DNA of 64,000 nt from Chrysemys picta bellii (Eukaryota > Chordata > Testudines > Emydidae). How positions within the stretch are numbered: the stretch's first letter is position 1; each line of letters starts with the position of its first letter. The notes under the pieces were generated by a model. That model saw nothing but the letters and a program-made list of their open reading frames with translations, had not been told where the DNA came from and did not search any database. Below are positions 44,330 through 56,905 of this stretch, piece by piece. The translations under genes and the position numbers were made by a program. Where the stretch lies: assembly GCF_011386835.1 (NCBI RefSeq), contig NC_088809.1, forward strand, positions 3,667,001-3,731,000. Reading direction: 5' to 3'.

Positions 44330-44810
44330 GCCAGTATGGTCAGTATGCCGAACCATTAAAACATTTATTGCCAGTACGCTGTACCGGAAAGACACATTTT
44401 TCAAGAATGAATTGTAGAGCCCTGCGCGGATACAAATTTATCCCTGCGGATTCGGATATCCACAGATAGAAATCAGTATCCGCTGAACCCCAGGGCTCTT
44501 CCGGGAACCGTAGCGGCGAAAAGGAGCAGAGCATGGGGCCGCCACTGCTAGGAGTCAGCACCCCGCGCCGGCAGCTCCTCTAGCGTGGCTGTACTGCCCC
44601 CAACCTCGACTTCAGCCCTGTCCTCCAGCACGGCTGTAAAGATTCAAGACAGGAGACGCAGCTATGTGGAAGGGCTGGGGGTAGGACTGGGGGCAGTACA
44701 GCCACGCCGGAGGACCTGCCAGTGCAGGGCGCTGGCTCCTGAGGAGCGGTGGCCCCACATTCTGTTCCTTTCACCCCTGCGATTCCTGGGAGAGCTAGAC
44801 TAATATGACT
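44330..44810. repeat. GC-rich repeat block with internal inverted arms
   Basis: A sharp GC rise around gagccctgcgcggatacaaa and cggattcggatatccacag. The segment agcgtggctgtactgccccc (from 44582) is inverted at gggggcagtacagccacg (44690-44707). It is preceded by the AT-rich ccagtacgctgtaccgg motif. It is probably one or two nested non-autonomous elements; the class is unknown. ORFs on both strands mirror each other and look like GC-driven chance. Confidence 0.5.
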
Positions 44811-45127
44811 ATAAGTACAAAGTGCATTTTAGTTACACATCACAGCATCTATGATCAACAATTATTGCTCTCCTAACAATGTTTAAAAAAAAAAGAGTAC
44901 AATTACACAGAAAAACAAATGGCATTGCAATATCTGATGAACTGTTATCTATGCTGCCTTATTCAGCAGATGGTGTAAACAGAATCTATATTACCTAAAG
45001 AAAAAAATCATTGCCAGTTAGCTATTAATAGAAGTCAAAGACTAACTTCTGCAATATATAATGAATATTTTTCATATTTTAATGTCATGGGTATGTAATT
45101 TGTTAATATACAAAACTGCTTTTGGTA

Positions 45128-45153
45128 TATATATATATATTTGGGTATATATA
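45128..45153. repeat. (TA)n tract
   Basis: Short TATATA runs flanking ttggg. Confidence 0.85.
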
Positions 45154-46716
45154 ATTTGATTGTCCAAACTGTAAATCAGGGTTAAAATAGGCAGAAAACA
45201 ATAAAAACTGTTATGCTAAATTATGCAGAGCTTTTTCTTTTTTTTACCATTTTAGTACTGCTTTGAACACTACCGGCTACATTAATATTTCCTATTTTTC
45301 TGTCACATTGTTAGCTTTTAGAAAACAGACAAATGCTACACTTTAAATATTTGTCCATATTCATTTCCTTATCTACAGAGTCAAGCAGAAGTATTTGGAA
45401 GACTTTGAAATATTAATATCACTGTATTGTAATCTACCATTCAGTGATGTCGTTTTGTAGTCTCAGTTAATGGCAGAAGCTTTTTGCAAGGGAAAAAAAT
45501 CACTGGAATGTTAGACTTGAATCTGTTCTAACATCAAATAGGCTAATAAGTTGCCAATGGCTCTGTATTCTCAGGCTTGTCATAGAATGACCTCATTATA
45601 CTCAGTTATATGAACCACACAGTGTCCTCCTTCTTACAAAGGCTTAAAATACTGAATGGCCTGTTATTATCTGCAGAAGCCAAGCTTTCAGACACGGTAC
45701 TAATGACTACTTAATAGCGCTGTCTATCAGCAGTGCAGTTAGCTGGGAGAATACACAAAGAAACAGTGGGGATCCAGTTAGCTTCTTCATAGAACATTTA
45801 TCCCTCTGCATGGTTTTAAAACAACAAACATCAATTTAAAATGTGTCAGAATTCAGCAGTCAGTATGTTATTATTATCTCAAGTGTATCCCCCCCCTCAA
45901 GCGTATCACATACAAGACCATCGGGAAATACATTTTAGGTCCTATTCCATAATGTGCAGCACACAGAATTTCTAAGAGTTTCAATATGAAAAGAAACTAT
46001 TTGATTTTACTTAACATGGTTTTGACTGACCATTTGGTTTTTATTAATATTTGAATTGATCTCTCATCAGATTTCTCATTAAAGAGTTCTCATTAAAAAC
46101 ATTAATTATTTTGTTGTAATATTCTTTTGACACATGATCTTTGTTACCTTTAAGAATTCCTCACTTGGGTTCTTACCAGTAACTCATAGTCAATGCTAAC
46201 TGCAAAATTGTTTATAGCTGTGTTTATGTACACCAGTTCAACAGGAGAAGGTCACATTTTATTTCTGCTTTCTAACCTTCCACTTTCCCAAACAATTACA
46301 GTTTCTCCCCTCTGTCCCCTCCTTAGTTTACTGGTATCAGATGCCTCAACCATCCTGATAGTCTCCACTCTGCAACCTTCTTTTAAAGGATTTATAACTT
46401 GGCTATAAAAATTGGTTCTTGGCTGACATTTGGCATATAAGAAACCAGAAAGGGCTTCTTTCTTAATTTAAGCAAATTTCTGGGTTCAGAGGTTTCAAAT
46501 TGAAGCATTAACATCATCTCAGCATATAAAATACCAGAGAGGCAGGCACTTCTACCTATGGAATTCAGTACATTTTGTACAAAAAGTTTTAAATTACTGT
46601 TGCTGTATTTTTCTCTCTTAGGAAAAATAGCACCATTTTCTGTCATTTCAAGGTATATTCTAAATAAAGCTAATAAAGTATAGTGTACTGGTTCTTCCAT
46701 TGCATTAAGATCCTTA

Positions 46717-46964
46717 GGCTAGGTCCACACTACCCGCCTGATTCGGTGGGTAGAGATCGATCCCAGAAACGCTCCCCCGTCGACTGCGGAACTCCTGCTT
46801 GCCGAGAGGAGGAAGCGCTGTCGACGGGGGAGCTTGCCTGCACCGCGTGGACCCGCAGCAAGTAAACTTAGTTCGATCTAGGAAACGTCGACTTCAGCTA
46901 TGCTATTCTCATAGCTGAAGTTGTGTTTCCTAGATCGATCCCCCGCCCTAGTGTGGACCAAGCC
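46717..46964. mobile_element. PIF/Harbinger-type MITE, second copy
   Basis: TTA at 46714-46716 and 46965-46967 flanks inverted ends ggctaggtccacact and agtgtggaccaagcc. It shares the hairpin region gtcgacttcagcta with the 3820 element, and ccccgtcgactgcggaactc corresponds to ccccgtcgactctggaactc there. Confidence 0.88.
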
Positions 46965-47840
46965 TTAGTTAAGAAGTTATGGAAATCCTGTTGACCTAAG
47001 TTTGTTTCAGAAGATACCATATAGAATGTGACTTCCTAGGTTATAATCATCCAAAACAACTGAAATGAAATATGTAATACTTGAAATAATAATAAATTAT
47101 TTTTTCTTTTAAAAATTAATTTTATCATTTCAGTTTTTTTTTCCACTTTAAACAGATGTAAAACCGCTGACTGAGCTGCAATGCTCTATAAAATATCTAG
47201 AGGGCACTCATCTACAATTCTCCTAAGGCACTATGTCCAGCAAAGCCATGGGTAGCCAGTCATACTTTCAACTTCTTTCTACAAGGCTGTCCAAGTCTCC
47301 TAAGTGTAGCATGAGATGAGTGAAGTGCCGGCACTAGGCATAAGCAGACTAAGCAATTGCTTAGGGCCCTAAGCAGCTCAAAGGGGCCCCCATTTGCTTT
47401 TTTAGTATATTTTGGGGGTGGGGCAAAAATATTCCTGTTTTAGGCCCTCAGAGGGCTAATGCCATCTTTGGATATATGAACAGCCTTATCCATCATGACA
47501 AGGGGAGAGAGAAACCTTAGTTAAGCTTAGATTTGTGTACAGTGCAATACAACAACTATAAATGAAAATAACCATAGTTAATAAAAGTATTTCATGTCAA
47601 GGTTTAGCTTCTTGCTTTCCCCCCGTTTTCCTTTAAACAGAACTTGTTAGTTTATAAGCCACCAATGAGGAAATCCATCTTTTCCAGAGACTTAATCAAA
47701 TTGTGCAAAAAGAAGACTAAGGACCTACTCCTATTAAAGTTAATAGGAGTCTTGATGTAAACTGGAGCAGAATCAAATCGTAAGTTCTCACTACTTTCTC
47801 TGACTAGTCAAGAGACCTAGGAGAGAATAGGCTGCATCCT

Positions 47841-47920
47841 TTTCTGGCTCATGCATAATCAACAGAATTTGCAATTGAGTTATAATTGCAGAAACTATAA
47901 TGCATGAGCCAGCAAAGAAT
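47841..47920. repeat. Short palindromic element 'ctggctcatgcat'
   Basis: ctggctcatgcat near 47844 faces atgcatgagccag at 47900-47912, around an AT-rich loop. It produces a hydrophobic-looking minus-strand ORF that I do not regard as a gene. Confidence 0.6.
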
Positions 47921-48114
47921 ACAACTTTCCCTTCAAATCCCAGCTTGACTTTGCAGTGCTGATATTTAGAACAATTTTCCATGTAAGCTTGGCTCGTTTG
48001 ATATGCAGTGACTGAGTGGCAATAAACAGTGGAACCCCAGAGTGTGATTTTTTACAAAGTCACTTTCTCAGATATAACCTCTTTTTTAAACCATTATCAA
48101 TTCTTCAGTCATGT

Positions 48115-48740
48115 CTCTCCTAAACTACTGCACCCTTTTCTTCTCTGGCCTATCTCCCTTCTTAGGCTATTCAAAAAGCTACTTCTTGGATTATTTTACT
48201 GACCTACTGCTCTGACATCATCTTCTTCCTCCTCCACTAACTTATCCTCAGCTTCAAGACTCTACAGAACACTGACCATGCTTACATCTCCTCCCACTCT
48301 TTGCTCTTCATGTGCTCTTTAATTGCCTTTTTAATCTCCTCTCACTCTTGGCTTCAGACTTTTGTTTTATGCCAACTCTATCCACTTCCTATGCACTCAC
48401 TTGCCTCCTTTGAATTTGTACTTAAAATTAGAAGCAGGAAAAAAAAAGGAAAACTGGAGCTTCTCCCAAAATTTTATGCCAGTTCTAGAACCAAACTTCA
48501 TGGATTGGGCCTATCTCTATTTAAATCCCACCTTTTTCACCCATGAAGCTTTGTTGTGCTATCTCTCTGCCAATGATATATCCACATCTTTTTGCATATG
48601 AATTGCTGTGCAGTGCATTGGAGTTAAATGAGTTGAACCGTAAGCTACTTGGAATCATTTTCTGTGTGTCTCTGTGTATGCCTATGTGTGTTTTACAAAG
48701 TCCACTAATGTACACTCCTTAAACAATAAAAATAGTAAAA
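48115..48740 (+). mobile_element. L2/CR1-like LINE remnant (tentative)
   Basis: Pyrimidine-rich sequence with cagcttcaagactctacag, acatctcctcccactctttg, taagctacttggaatcattt and a taaacaataaaaatagt end recalls the 3' part of L2-type LINEs. Decayed, no intact frame. Confidence 0.35.
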
Positions 48741-49974
48741 GCCTGAGACAAACCACACTTAGACCCTTTGAATATTTTATAATAAAATAGTTATAAAGAC
48801 GCTTTAATTAAGTTTAAACTCTGAAAAGAATTAGAGAGGGGAACCCAGAGGTGGGAAACCATTGTTATCAAGATCTACAAGCACAGGTGGAGGATTTTAT
48901 TTCATATCAGATGCCTGTTGTCAGTTTGGATAGTGACTATCTAATCTCTAAATTCTGGAAGATGGAAGCAGAGATCAACAGTCTCCCTGGGGAATTTATG
49001 AACTGATAAACATACTGGTACACTGACTATATACACATTCCTTGTGATGGTTCCAATAATTTAGCACATCACAAAGTCAACATACAAAAACACTTTTCTT
49101 GGGAATACAAAGGTGTCCTATAAAATGCAGGGCTTTATTTATTCTCTGCTATGGTTTGGATGTATCAGTTTAAGAATACGTAGCTACAAAATTAAACAAA
49201 GATTTACCAAAGAGGCGGAGCACAGCTAGATATGCTCTGTTCTGCATGAGAGTTTAAAAAAAACCCAAAACACTTGAAAAAATAATGTCCCATTTTGGTT
49301 TTTAACTTTTGAAGCTAGATTCACCCCAATAGGACATGAAAAAAGCTGCACCCAAGGGGGAATTGAACCCCCTAGTAATTCAGTAGTGGGAAGGACAACG
49401 TTAAAATCAACTCAGGACTCTAGTGGAGCCTCTCTGGTCAAAGCTGTGTTGGGAGAGTCCCCCTTATTTTTAGGAGGTAGCCCTGAGTAAAGACCCCTGA
49501 AGAACAGAGGATTGTGAACAGCTTGTATCACTCCAAGTGGATTTACTTTGGAGCTCCAAAAGCAAAGGAGTCAATCTGGCCCAGGGTTTTTGTGAAAGGT
49601 AACAGCAAGGAGTACTATGGTAAAAGACTGACCCTGAATAATCACATTCAGTTCCATTCCATTTCATATATGAATATGCAAATGAAACAAAAATAAATCT
49701 ACTTCAGTACTTTGCAAACAGCACTTCATGGTGTTATCAGTCTTTGATTTGTTTCAAATTAAAACGATTTACTTGTTACAAACAAAACACAGAAAGCTAA
49801 GAATAAAATATTCTGAATTCATAAATCATTTTCCTGAAAGTGCCTACTGTAAAGAGATTAGTTTGTCCTAGAATTTTAATTTGCCTACTATCGGAGTATA
49901 TTATACTCTTCATACTTGTGACTAAGTTGGATTAGTTGGAAGATTGTAGAGAGACTCATACAATCATCAAAATT

Positions 49975-50220
49975 GGTGCTGGAAGGGATTCTTACAGTAG
50001 GCCTGGAAATCCATTCTCCTACTGCTATTACAGATTATCACCTTCACTATTCCCCAAGTGTTTTAGCTAATCTCTTTTTGGAAAATTTTCATTTACAGTG
50101 TCTAATCTAACTAAGCAGGCTGTTGTATTTTTAATTGCTCTCATCATTAAGTTTTCCCTCATATCTAATCTATTTTTGCTCTTTTTAAGGTCATTAACTC
50201 TCATAATACACTCTTAGTCA
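49975..50220. mobile_element. CR1-like LINE remnant
   Basis: ggtgctggaagggattctta, gttttccctcatatctaatc and tttgctctttttaaggtca recall the CR1 3' region. Diverged. Confidence 0.4.
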
Positions 50221-51342
50221 ACTTCAAATAATTTATTTGCTCTCAAATTTCTACAGAGCTCGAGTCACTCTAACTTCCCTTAAACTTTTCCCTTAAACTT
50301 TTTATTTTTATTTATTTATTTAGGTGTAAATAATAGATACCTATACAAGGCACTAGGCACCCTAACATGTAATTAGCAGTACAACAAAAAGCCCAGCAGT
50401 ATTAAAAGAATCATTAAAACAGGAATTTAGCCAGCCAGCCAGCCAACTACCCCCTCTCCCCAAATCTTGGTTCTACCCCTTTACCTCTGCATTGTTCTGG
50501 GAAGCATATCTTTTGCAGTCTCCAAAAACCCTATCAAGCAGATGTCTTTTGTAACATACCTGGAAGGTCACCAAATTCAGGGTATTTCTTACAGGAATGG
50601 GGGAAAACAAATTCCAGAGTCCTAGTCTCAGAGCCCTCAAAGAGAATGCCCTGTCAGCATCCCCCTACCTTATTAACAAGGGGAATCCAGATGAGGCACC
50701 TCTGTTGACCATACATGTCCATTCTTCCAGCCATCTGCATTATCTTTGTTTTCCTTTTTGATTTGATATCTCTTCTCAATACAACAGGTCTTTTTAAACT
50801 TTTCAAAAGGAATCTCATGAAGGATCACATCTAATGCTTTGCTACCATGTAAATAATTGACACTTACTGAATTCCCTCTCCTCTCACTTTTTGTGACTGT
50901 AGCAAAGACATTAAAGACAAGAAACACACACGGTTGAGTTACGACATGCCTGTTTTGTGTTTGTTGCCTGTACAGCCAGAATTAAGTAGTAGAAGTCTTA
51001 GTACAGGGCCTGGCTTTCTCTTGTGCACAGCTGAAAAGTTCACATGTAAGGCGTAAGAGTGAAAATTCAGGTGATTAGCAAACCAGAGGATTTGACCAAG
51101 GTAGCTTTCCTTTGTACTTACACTTTTCTTTGTCTGATTTAAAAAAAAGGCTAATATGCAAAATAAAAAACTCCTGTGTCTTGTACCCTCACAAGTAAAT
51201 GGATATTTCTAAACCATCTGCTATAACATCTTTATTATATATTTGCCATTAAAAGCATGCAAAATGTAGACAATTGAAAATGAATTGTCTTGCAGAACTA
51301 AATAGCAAGCTTTGATAAAATGACAGAGTATACAGGATATAG

Positions 51343-51373
<31 letters not shown>

Positions 51374-51441
51374 CAACCACAAACACACAAAGAAGGGGCC
51401 AATTTTTAAATGGATATCTTCTGTGTGTGTATGTATGTATA

Positions 51442-51478
<37 letters not shown>
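51343..51478. repeat. Compound (AC)n / (TG)n microsatellite
   Basis: (AC)n at about 51343-51367, TG-rich sequence around 51422-51435, and (AC)n at 51444-51478. The TG and AC tracts can pair as a hairpin. ORFs across it are repeat artefacts rich in Cys-Val. Confidence 0.95.
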
Positions 51479-51479
<1 letters not shown>

Positions 51480-51989
51480 GATATGCATTTAAAAAGTGAT
51501 CCATTCTTTGGAATCCTTTCTCACAGAATACATATACAATATCTACTTTCAATGTAAACTCTAAATCTTTTTCCAACAGTTAAAAAAATTACAATTTTAT
51601 GAGAAACTGGTTGTCTTTTCTAAAATCAATCAATCAAACAGTGCATATTCTCTCTTACACAGTTACAAAATTTCCACTAGGTAAGGTTTACTGTTTCTTC
51701 GGCCACCATGCTGACAAAGATAATTTATACCAATAACTATAGATTCAATCATGGGTGCTACAGGGCCAAGGGTGAGGGGAGGTCGCGAGGAATCCGAAAG
51801 CCTGTGCAGAGGCATTGTCTCTCTTTGTACAGGACACTGGCTGTCCACTGATCCCCTGGGATCCTACGGGTTTTATAAGTGGGCCTCATAGCTTGTTCCA
51901 TGGGGGAACCCCTTCCCTCCATTTCCAGAGGAATTAAACTCCACAAAGAGAACCTTATGGAAATGTTCTCCCCCTCTATCTCCTCCTAC

Positions 51990-52320
51990 AGCAGCATGGC
52001 CCAATGAATAGGACATTGGATTGTGTGTCAGTACACAGATTCTATTCCTGGCTCTTCCACTGACCTGCTATGTGACTTTTGGGAAGTCACCTATCTCTAG
52101 GGTGACCAGATGTCCCGATTTTATAGGAACAGTCCCGATTTTTGGGTCTTTTTCTTATATAGGCTCCTATTACCCCCTACCCCCCTGTCCTGAGTTTTCA
52201 CATTTGCTGTCTAGTCACCTTACCTATCTCTGTGACTCAGTTTTTCCTTGTGTAAAATGGGGATAATGATACTCAATCTCCAATGCTTTGAGATCTACAG
52301 ATGAAAAGTGCTAAATAAGA
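51990..52320 (+). repeat. MIR SINE, split by a MITE
   Basis: Left part: cagcatggcccaatgaatag, attctattcctggctcttcc and tgctatgtgacttttgggaa. Right part after the insertion: gtgactcagtttttccttg, taaaatggggataatgatac and gaaaagtgctaaata. Together they form one MIR in + orientation, interrupted at 52099-52223. Confidence 0.82.
52099..52223. mobile_element. MITE 'agggtgaccag', nested in the MIR
   Basis: Inverted ends agggtgaccagat and the decayed gtctagtcacctt. Because the MIR reads through, the target duplication is ctatctct (52091-52098 and 52224-52231), 8 bp, pointing to hAT. A second copy is at 58531-58654. Confidence 0.85.
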
Positions 52321-53333
52321 ACTAAATAGAATTGTTATGATTAGAAGAAGAAATACCATTGGCACCTGAGTGTGATAACAGAATCAAGATTGAATTTCTG
52401 TGCCCTGTACTGCTATAAACAAATTGTTGACTTCCTCTGGCTCCTACAGAAAGGAATAAGTACCTTTTTGTGTATATTTTTTTTATATAAACAGTCTGAA
52501 AAGAACTGAAAATTACCAGACAACATTTCAAACAAAAATGAACAAAACCAGAACGTGAAATTTTAAAAATGAAACAAACAAAACCAAAACAAAATTCCAT
52601 GATATCATGGAAAATAAACTTTTGAGGGCTGTGAAAATCAAGTATCAGTATTGGAGGCAGTTGTTCTGCACAGAGCTACAAGCAGTTGCAGGTCAAGTAT
52701 CAATAATACAAGCTCTTGTAAGCCACCCCCCCAATTATTTCATCAAAGGGAAGTTGACTAAAGAGCAGGGAATGGAGACAATAACGCCTACATATGTGGT
52801 ATCAAAATGCTGCTGAATAAAGAGCTGGAACTAGTAAAAATGATCTAGTCACTTTTATCATATTACAATTTAGTTATTCTCTTTTTTTGGTAAAGAATTA
52901 TTTCATAGGCTTAATTTCAGTTAGCATGTAGTAATTCTGAGAATTTGTACCAGTCTTGGGTTGTTGCTAAAATAAACTGAAGATTATGCCAATTTCTTTT
53001 CCAGCTCAACTAGATAGTGTTACTCACAAGGTAGAATTTAGCAGCTATAATACAAATGTGATTACAAAGAAAGCTATCTAGCTTGTCAACACTCTTTGTT
53101 AGCATATATCCTTTGTTAGCGTTTTTATATAATGTCTCCAAAATCTGTTAAAATAACTGTTGAGGGTCTGACTAAAGCTCACAAGCTTCGTTACCACAGC
53201 AGACATAGTGATTGATGCTATATACTTTTTATTTCAATGGGAATTTTGCCTCAGTAAGGAGTGCAGGATATAACCCAAAATATTTAATGTTTCCCTCTTT
53301 GCAGTGTATTGCAATGGAGAAACTAACATCCTA

Positions 53334-53436
53334 ATCCAGCAAATCACTTGAGCATGTGTTTAACTTTAAGCACCTGAGCAGTCATATTGAGTTCAATGGA
53401 ATTTCTCATGTGCTTAAGTACTTTGCTGGATTGGAG
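53334..53436. repeat. Old palindromic repeat with central 'tcaatgga'
   Basis: aatccagcaaatcact faces gtactttgctggatt, and gagcatgtg faces catgtgctt. Same class as 28.5, 32.8 and 41.1 kb. Confidence 0.6.
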
Positions 53437-54324
53437 CTTCAGTGCATGAACAGAGTGATAGAAATATCCCTTAATGCTGGTTTAACACAGATGTTTGTGC
53501 TTCATTATAACAGGGTTCAAAGGAAGAGGGAGAGAAAAATATGTAACATGAATCTGTATTTGTCTGATAGGCTTGAATGACTCAAAATCTGATAAAAATG
53601 CCTCAATGCTGCACTGAGCATGAAAGGAGTCTAGAGTGACAGTAGAACGGTATAAGAACTAGTCAAGCAGCAGTCCTCAGATGGTTAGAGAAGAAGAGGT
53701 ATATTTAGTTGTGAAAATAGGCAATTGCAACCGGGTTCCCCCCACCCATTTCACTTAGCTCCCATAAGTGAAAGCTGCATCAGGTAACCCAAGGTTTCTC
53801 AGTAACAGTTGCATGCTATTGAATTACGAATCAGAGTAGTCATAACATTCGAACAGTGGAGTCTTGATTGGCTCACGTGTACCTATAAATTTTATAATAT
53901 GTATTTTGATCTTAAGAAACATTACACTCTATTACTGCTTAGGGTCTTTTTTTTAAAGTTGGAGCATTGATCTGATAAATCATTAATCATTCTATAAGTA
54001 AATATTTATTGATGTTATTTAAAAATATGTAGGTGTTCAATGGGCTATAAAATATAACAGCTCTAAAGAAAGTGTGGGCTATCCACTGATTGCCAATACC
54101 CAAATCTACCCCTCCTGCAGAATTGCCCCTGGGAAGGTACGGAATTTTCCTTGGATCTTTTCACTTGGAGTGAAGAATTTTGTGCCCTCACTCTCCCCTG
54201 AATTGCGCCCTCAATCACACATTTCCCCCTCACTCCCTGGAATGACCAGTGGTTTTGCCTGAGAATCTACAGCCCTTTGCCCTGGCTCTGGTAACTCCTA
54301 AGCCCTGGAGGCCCTCTTGAAGGA

Positions 54325-54585
54325 TAGTTTCCCCAATAAAAAACAGGTTGCAGAAGGATCAATGCAACTTCCTGCATTAGGAAGCACTGGATTCTCCATC
54401 ACTTGAAGTATTTAAATCAAGACTGGGTATCATTCTAAAAGACACACTGTAGCTCAAACAGAAGTTATGGGCTTGATGCAGACATTATTGGGTGAAGTTC
54501 TTCAGCCTGTGCTATGCAGGAGGTTAGACTAGACAGTCATATTGGTCCCTTCTGGCCACAACACGTATGAATCTATGAACTTTCT
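54325..54585 (+). mobile_element. CR1 LINE 3' end
   Basis: Contains caggttgcagaaggatcaat, ggattctccatcacttgaag, aggaggttagactagacag and ggtcccttctggcc, ending in the cgtatgaatctatgaa microsatellite-like tail typical of CR1. Truncated at 5'. Confidence 0.85.
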
Positions 54586-54791
54586 GAAGGCCTTGGCCCA
54601 TGCTCTTCCCAGACCCATTTTAGGACTTGGTAGGTTCAAGTGGGGGACAGTCCTTGTGAGACAAGGGACAAACCCTGCCCCTCCCCACATACACAGGAAG
54701 TGGATGTCCGTGGAGAAGGAACCATCTACAACCATACTCCTGGCCAGACAATCTGCCCATATTTAGAAGCAGATCGTTTTAATGTATAGAT

Positions 54792-55101
54792 CAAGGGTCG
54801 GCAACCTTTCAGAAGTTGTGTGCCAAGTCTTCATATATTCACTCTAATTTAAGGTTTCGCGTGCCAGTGATACATTTTAACATTTTTAGAAGGTCTCTTT
54901 CTACAAGTCTATAATATATAACTAAACTTTTGTTGTATGTAAAGTAAATAAGGTTTTTAAAATGTTTAAGAAGCTTCATTTAAAATTAAATTAAAATGCA
55001 GAGCCCGCTGGACCGGTGGCCAGGACCTGGGCAGTGTGAGTGCCACTGAAAATCAGCTTGCGTGCCGCCTTTGGCACACGTGCCATAGGTTGCCTACCCC
55101 G
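54792..55101. mobile_element. hAT MITE, second copy of the 2033 family
   Basis: caagggtcggcaacctttc to aggttgcctaccccg, nearly identical through the AT-rich interior to 2033-2343. The flanking 8-mers gtatagat and atatagct agree at 6 of 8 positions, so the target duplication has decayed. Both copies lie in the same orientation. Confidence 0.88.
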
Positions 55102-56709
55102 ATATAGCTCAATCCAAGAAACACAAAGGTGCACATAGCTATTTTACTGAATATATAACAGAAAATATAAAGATGTTCATTCTCCTCCTGTATGCTTTAA
55201 TATTTTGGCTGTCTTAAATTTGAATAGGAAAGTCTTGGTCCAATGTTAAATTTAATTCTGTAAAACCAAGCCACATGGAATTAAATAAACATCTGCTGGT
55301 ACCAGGGACTTCTAGAGCTAAAAGCATGAGCTGGGAGCGGTAACAAACTCACTTGCTCTATGGACTGGGCACAGAGGGGAACATGTAACACACACAGACT
55401 AGTGAGTTGCTTTTGGTGTCTTCTTATTCTCTTTCTCCTTCTTTCTTTTACATTTCTATTACTTATACATAACCAAACCAATTTAAAGCAAATTTGGTAA
55501 AAGAAAAAAGCAGGCTGAGATGTTTTAAGTTACACCTCTGGATTAGTTTAATTCATTTATAATACAGTACACAAATAAATTTATTTACCCTTTAAAAACG
55601 TGTTATAAACCACTCAAAACCGATACTTTATAATGGAAATGATGACAGCAAATTAACTACCGAATAGAAAGTACTGTCATTACATTTCTAGAATCCCTGC
55701 ATTTGTCAAACTAAACGTTCCAACAAAGATTTTACTTGAAAGTTAAATATTAAGCAAACATTTATTATTTACTGAAACCTTTTCAAACCCTGAGAGCCAG
55801 ATTCTCATGTTGAGTTGTATAGGGCTTGCTAACATGAGAAAGTTGCACCAGTATTTTTAAGGTGTGAATTGAAGCTGATATAAGTTAAATTTGTACAAAA
55901 GGTTGTGCAGACAATCTTATTCCAGTATTTCATCTTACTTTGGTTTAGCTGAAGTGGATCAGGAACAGGTTTAACTAAATCAAAAGAAGTCCCTCATATA
56001 ATGAAATAGGAGCTTTTTGCACCAATTTAACGATACCTGTTTAAAAGCCGATTAAAGTTGTACTAATGCAACTTTCTCATATAGACAAGCCCTTATTCTG
56101 CACATAGTCCCACAGATTTCAGTGGAACTTTTTGTGGAGTAAAATATTACTTTATATGAGTAAGGATGGCAGAAGCTGGTCCACAGTTCAAATGGAAGTA
56201 GATAGAGTATTAATATAACTGTATTGGAAACCAAATAATCTCAAACAGGTAACATGAAACTAACTGGGCTGAGCAGCTGCTCTGTTAGCTAAAACTTTAG
56301 GAAAGGCTACAAAAGCCAGTGCATTCCCAGTAACCTCTGCGGTTACATTTCACTACATGAAAACAAACGATGAAACTACACTATTTTAGCAAACTGAGTA
56401 GGTAACAATACAGAAGATTTATAAGTATAATCTGGTTATCTATAGATCTAATCATATAGTTATTGAGTTCCATGTCATACGCTCAGAAAGGGTGAAATGA
56501 TCTAGCATTGTGTGGTCTACTTTGAGTGAGTGCATTTTATCATCAACAAGGTTACAAGGCAGACAGCCTATTTAGCAGACTATAAAGGGATATACAAAAG
56601 CGAATTTGTCTCAGAATTGCAAACTGAATCACCATACTGAATCTTTGGAAGATTCAGAGAGTTACAGAAGTCTAGTAAATTAGAGGCACTTCAATTTGTT
56701 TTAACACCT

Positions 56710-56905
56710 GGGGGGAGGGATAGCTCAGTGGTTTGAGCATTGGCCTACTAAAGCAAGGGTTGTGAGTTTAATCCTTGAGGGAGCCACTTAGGCATCCAGG
56801 GCAAAATTAGTACTTGGTCCTGCTAGTGAAGGAAGGGGGCTGGACTTGATGGCTTTTCAAGGTCCCTTCCAGTTCTAGGGAGATAGGACATCTCCATTAA
56901 TTTAA
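56710..56905 (+). repeat. Cry I-type tRNA-derived SINE (tortoise Pol III SINE)
   Basis: A box tagctcagtgg (56721-56731) and B box ggttgtgagtttaatcc (56758-56774) give an internal Pol III promoter. The body has ttggtcctgctagtgaagg, gggggctggacttgatggc and caaggtcccttccagttct, whose CR1-like tail explains mobilisation by CR1. This family is restricted to cryptodiran turtles, so it is the best taxonomic marker in the window. Confidence 0.9.

Noticed and set aside
47791..47982. Hydrophobic minus-strand ORF considered as an upstream LHFPL exon
   Set aside because: It lies over a palindromic element and lacks the LHFPL pattern (PYW, GLW-like loop) and good splice sites.
51221..51488. Cys-Val-rich ORFs on -
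   Set aside because: They are direct translations of (AC)n microsatellites.
56710..56905. A/B boxes considered as a true tRNA gene
   Set aside because: No cloverleaf acceptor pairing or anticodon arm of a functional tRNA; the body and tail identify a SINE.
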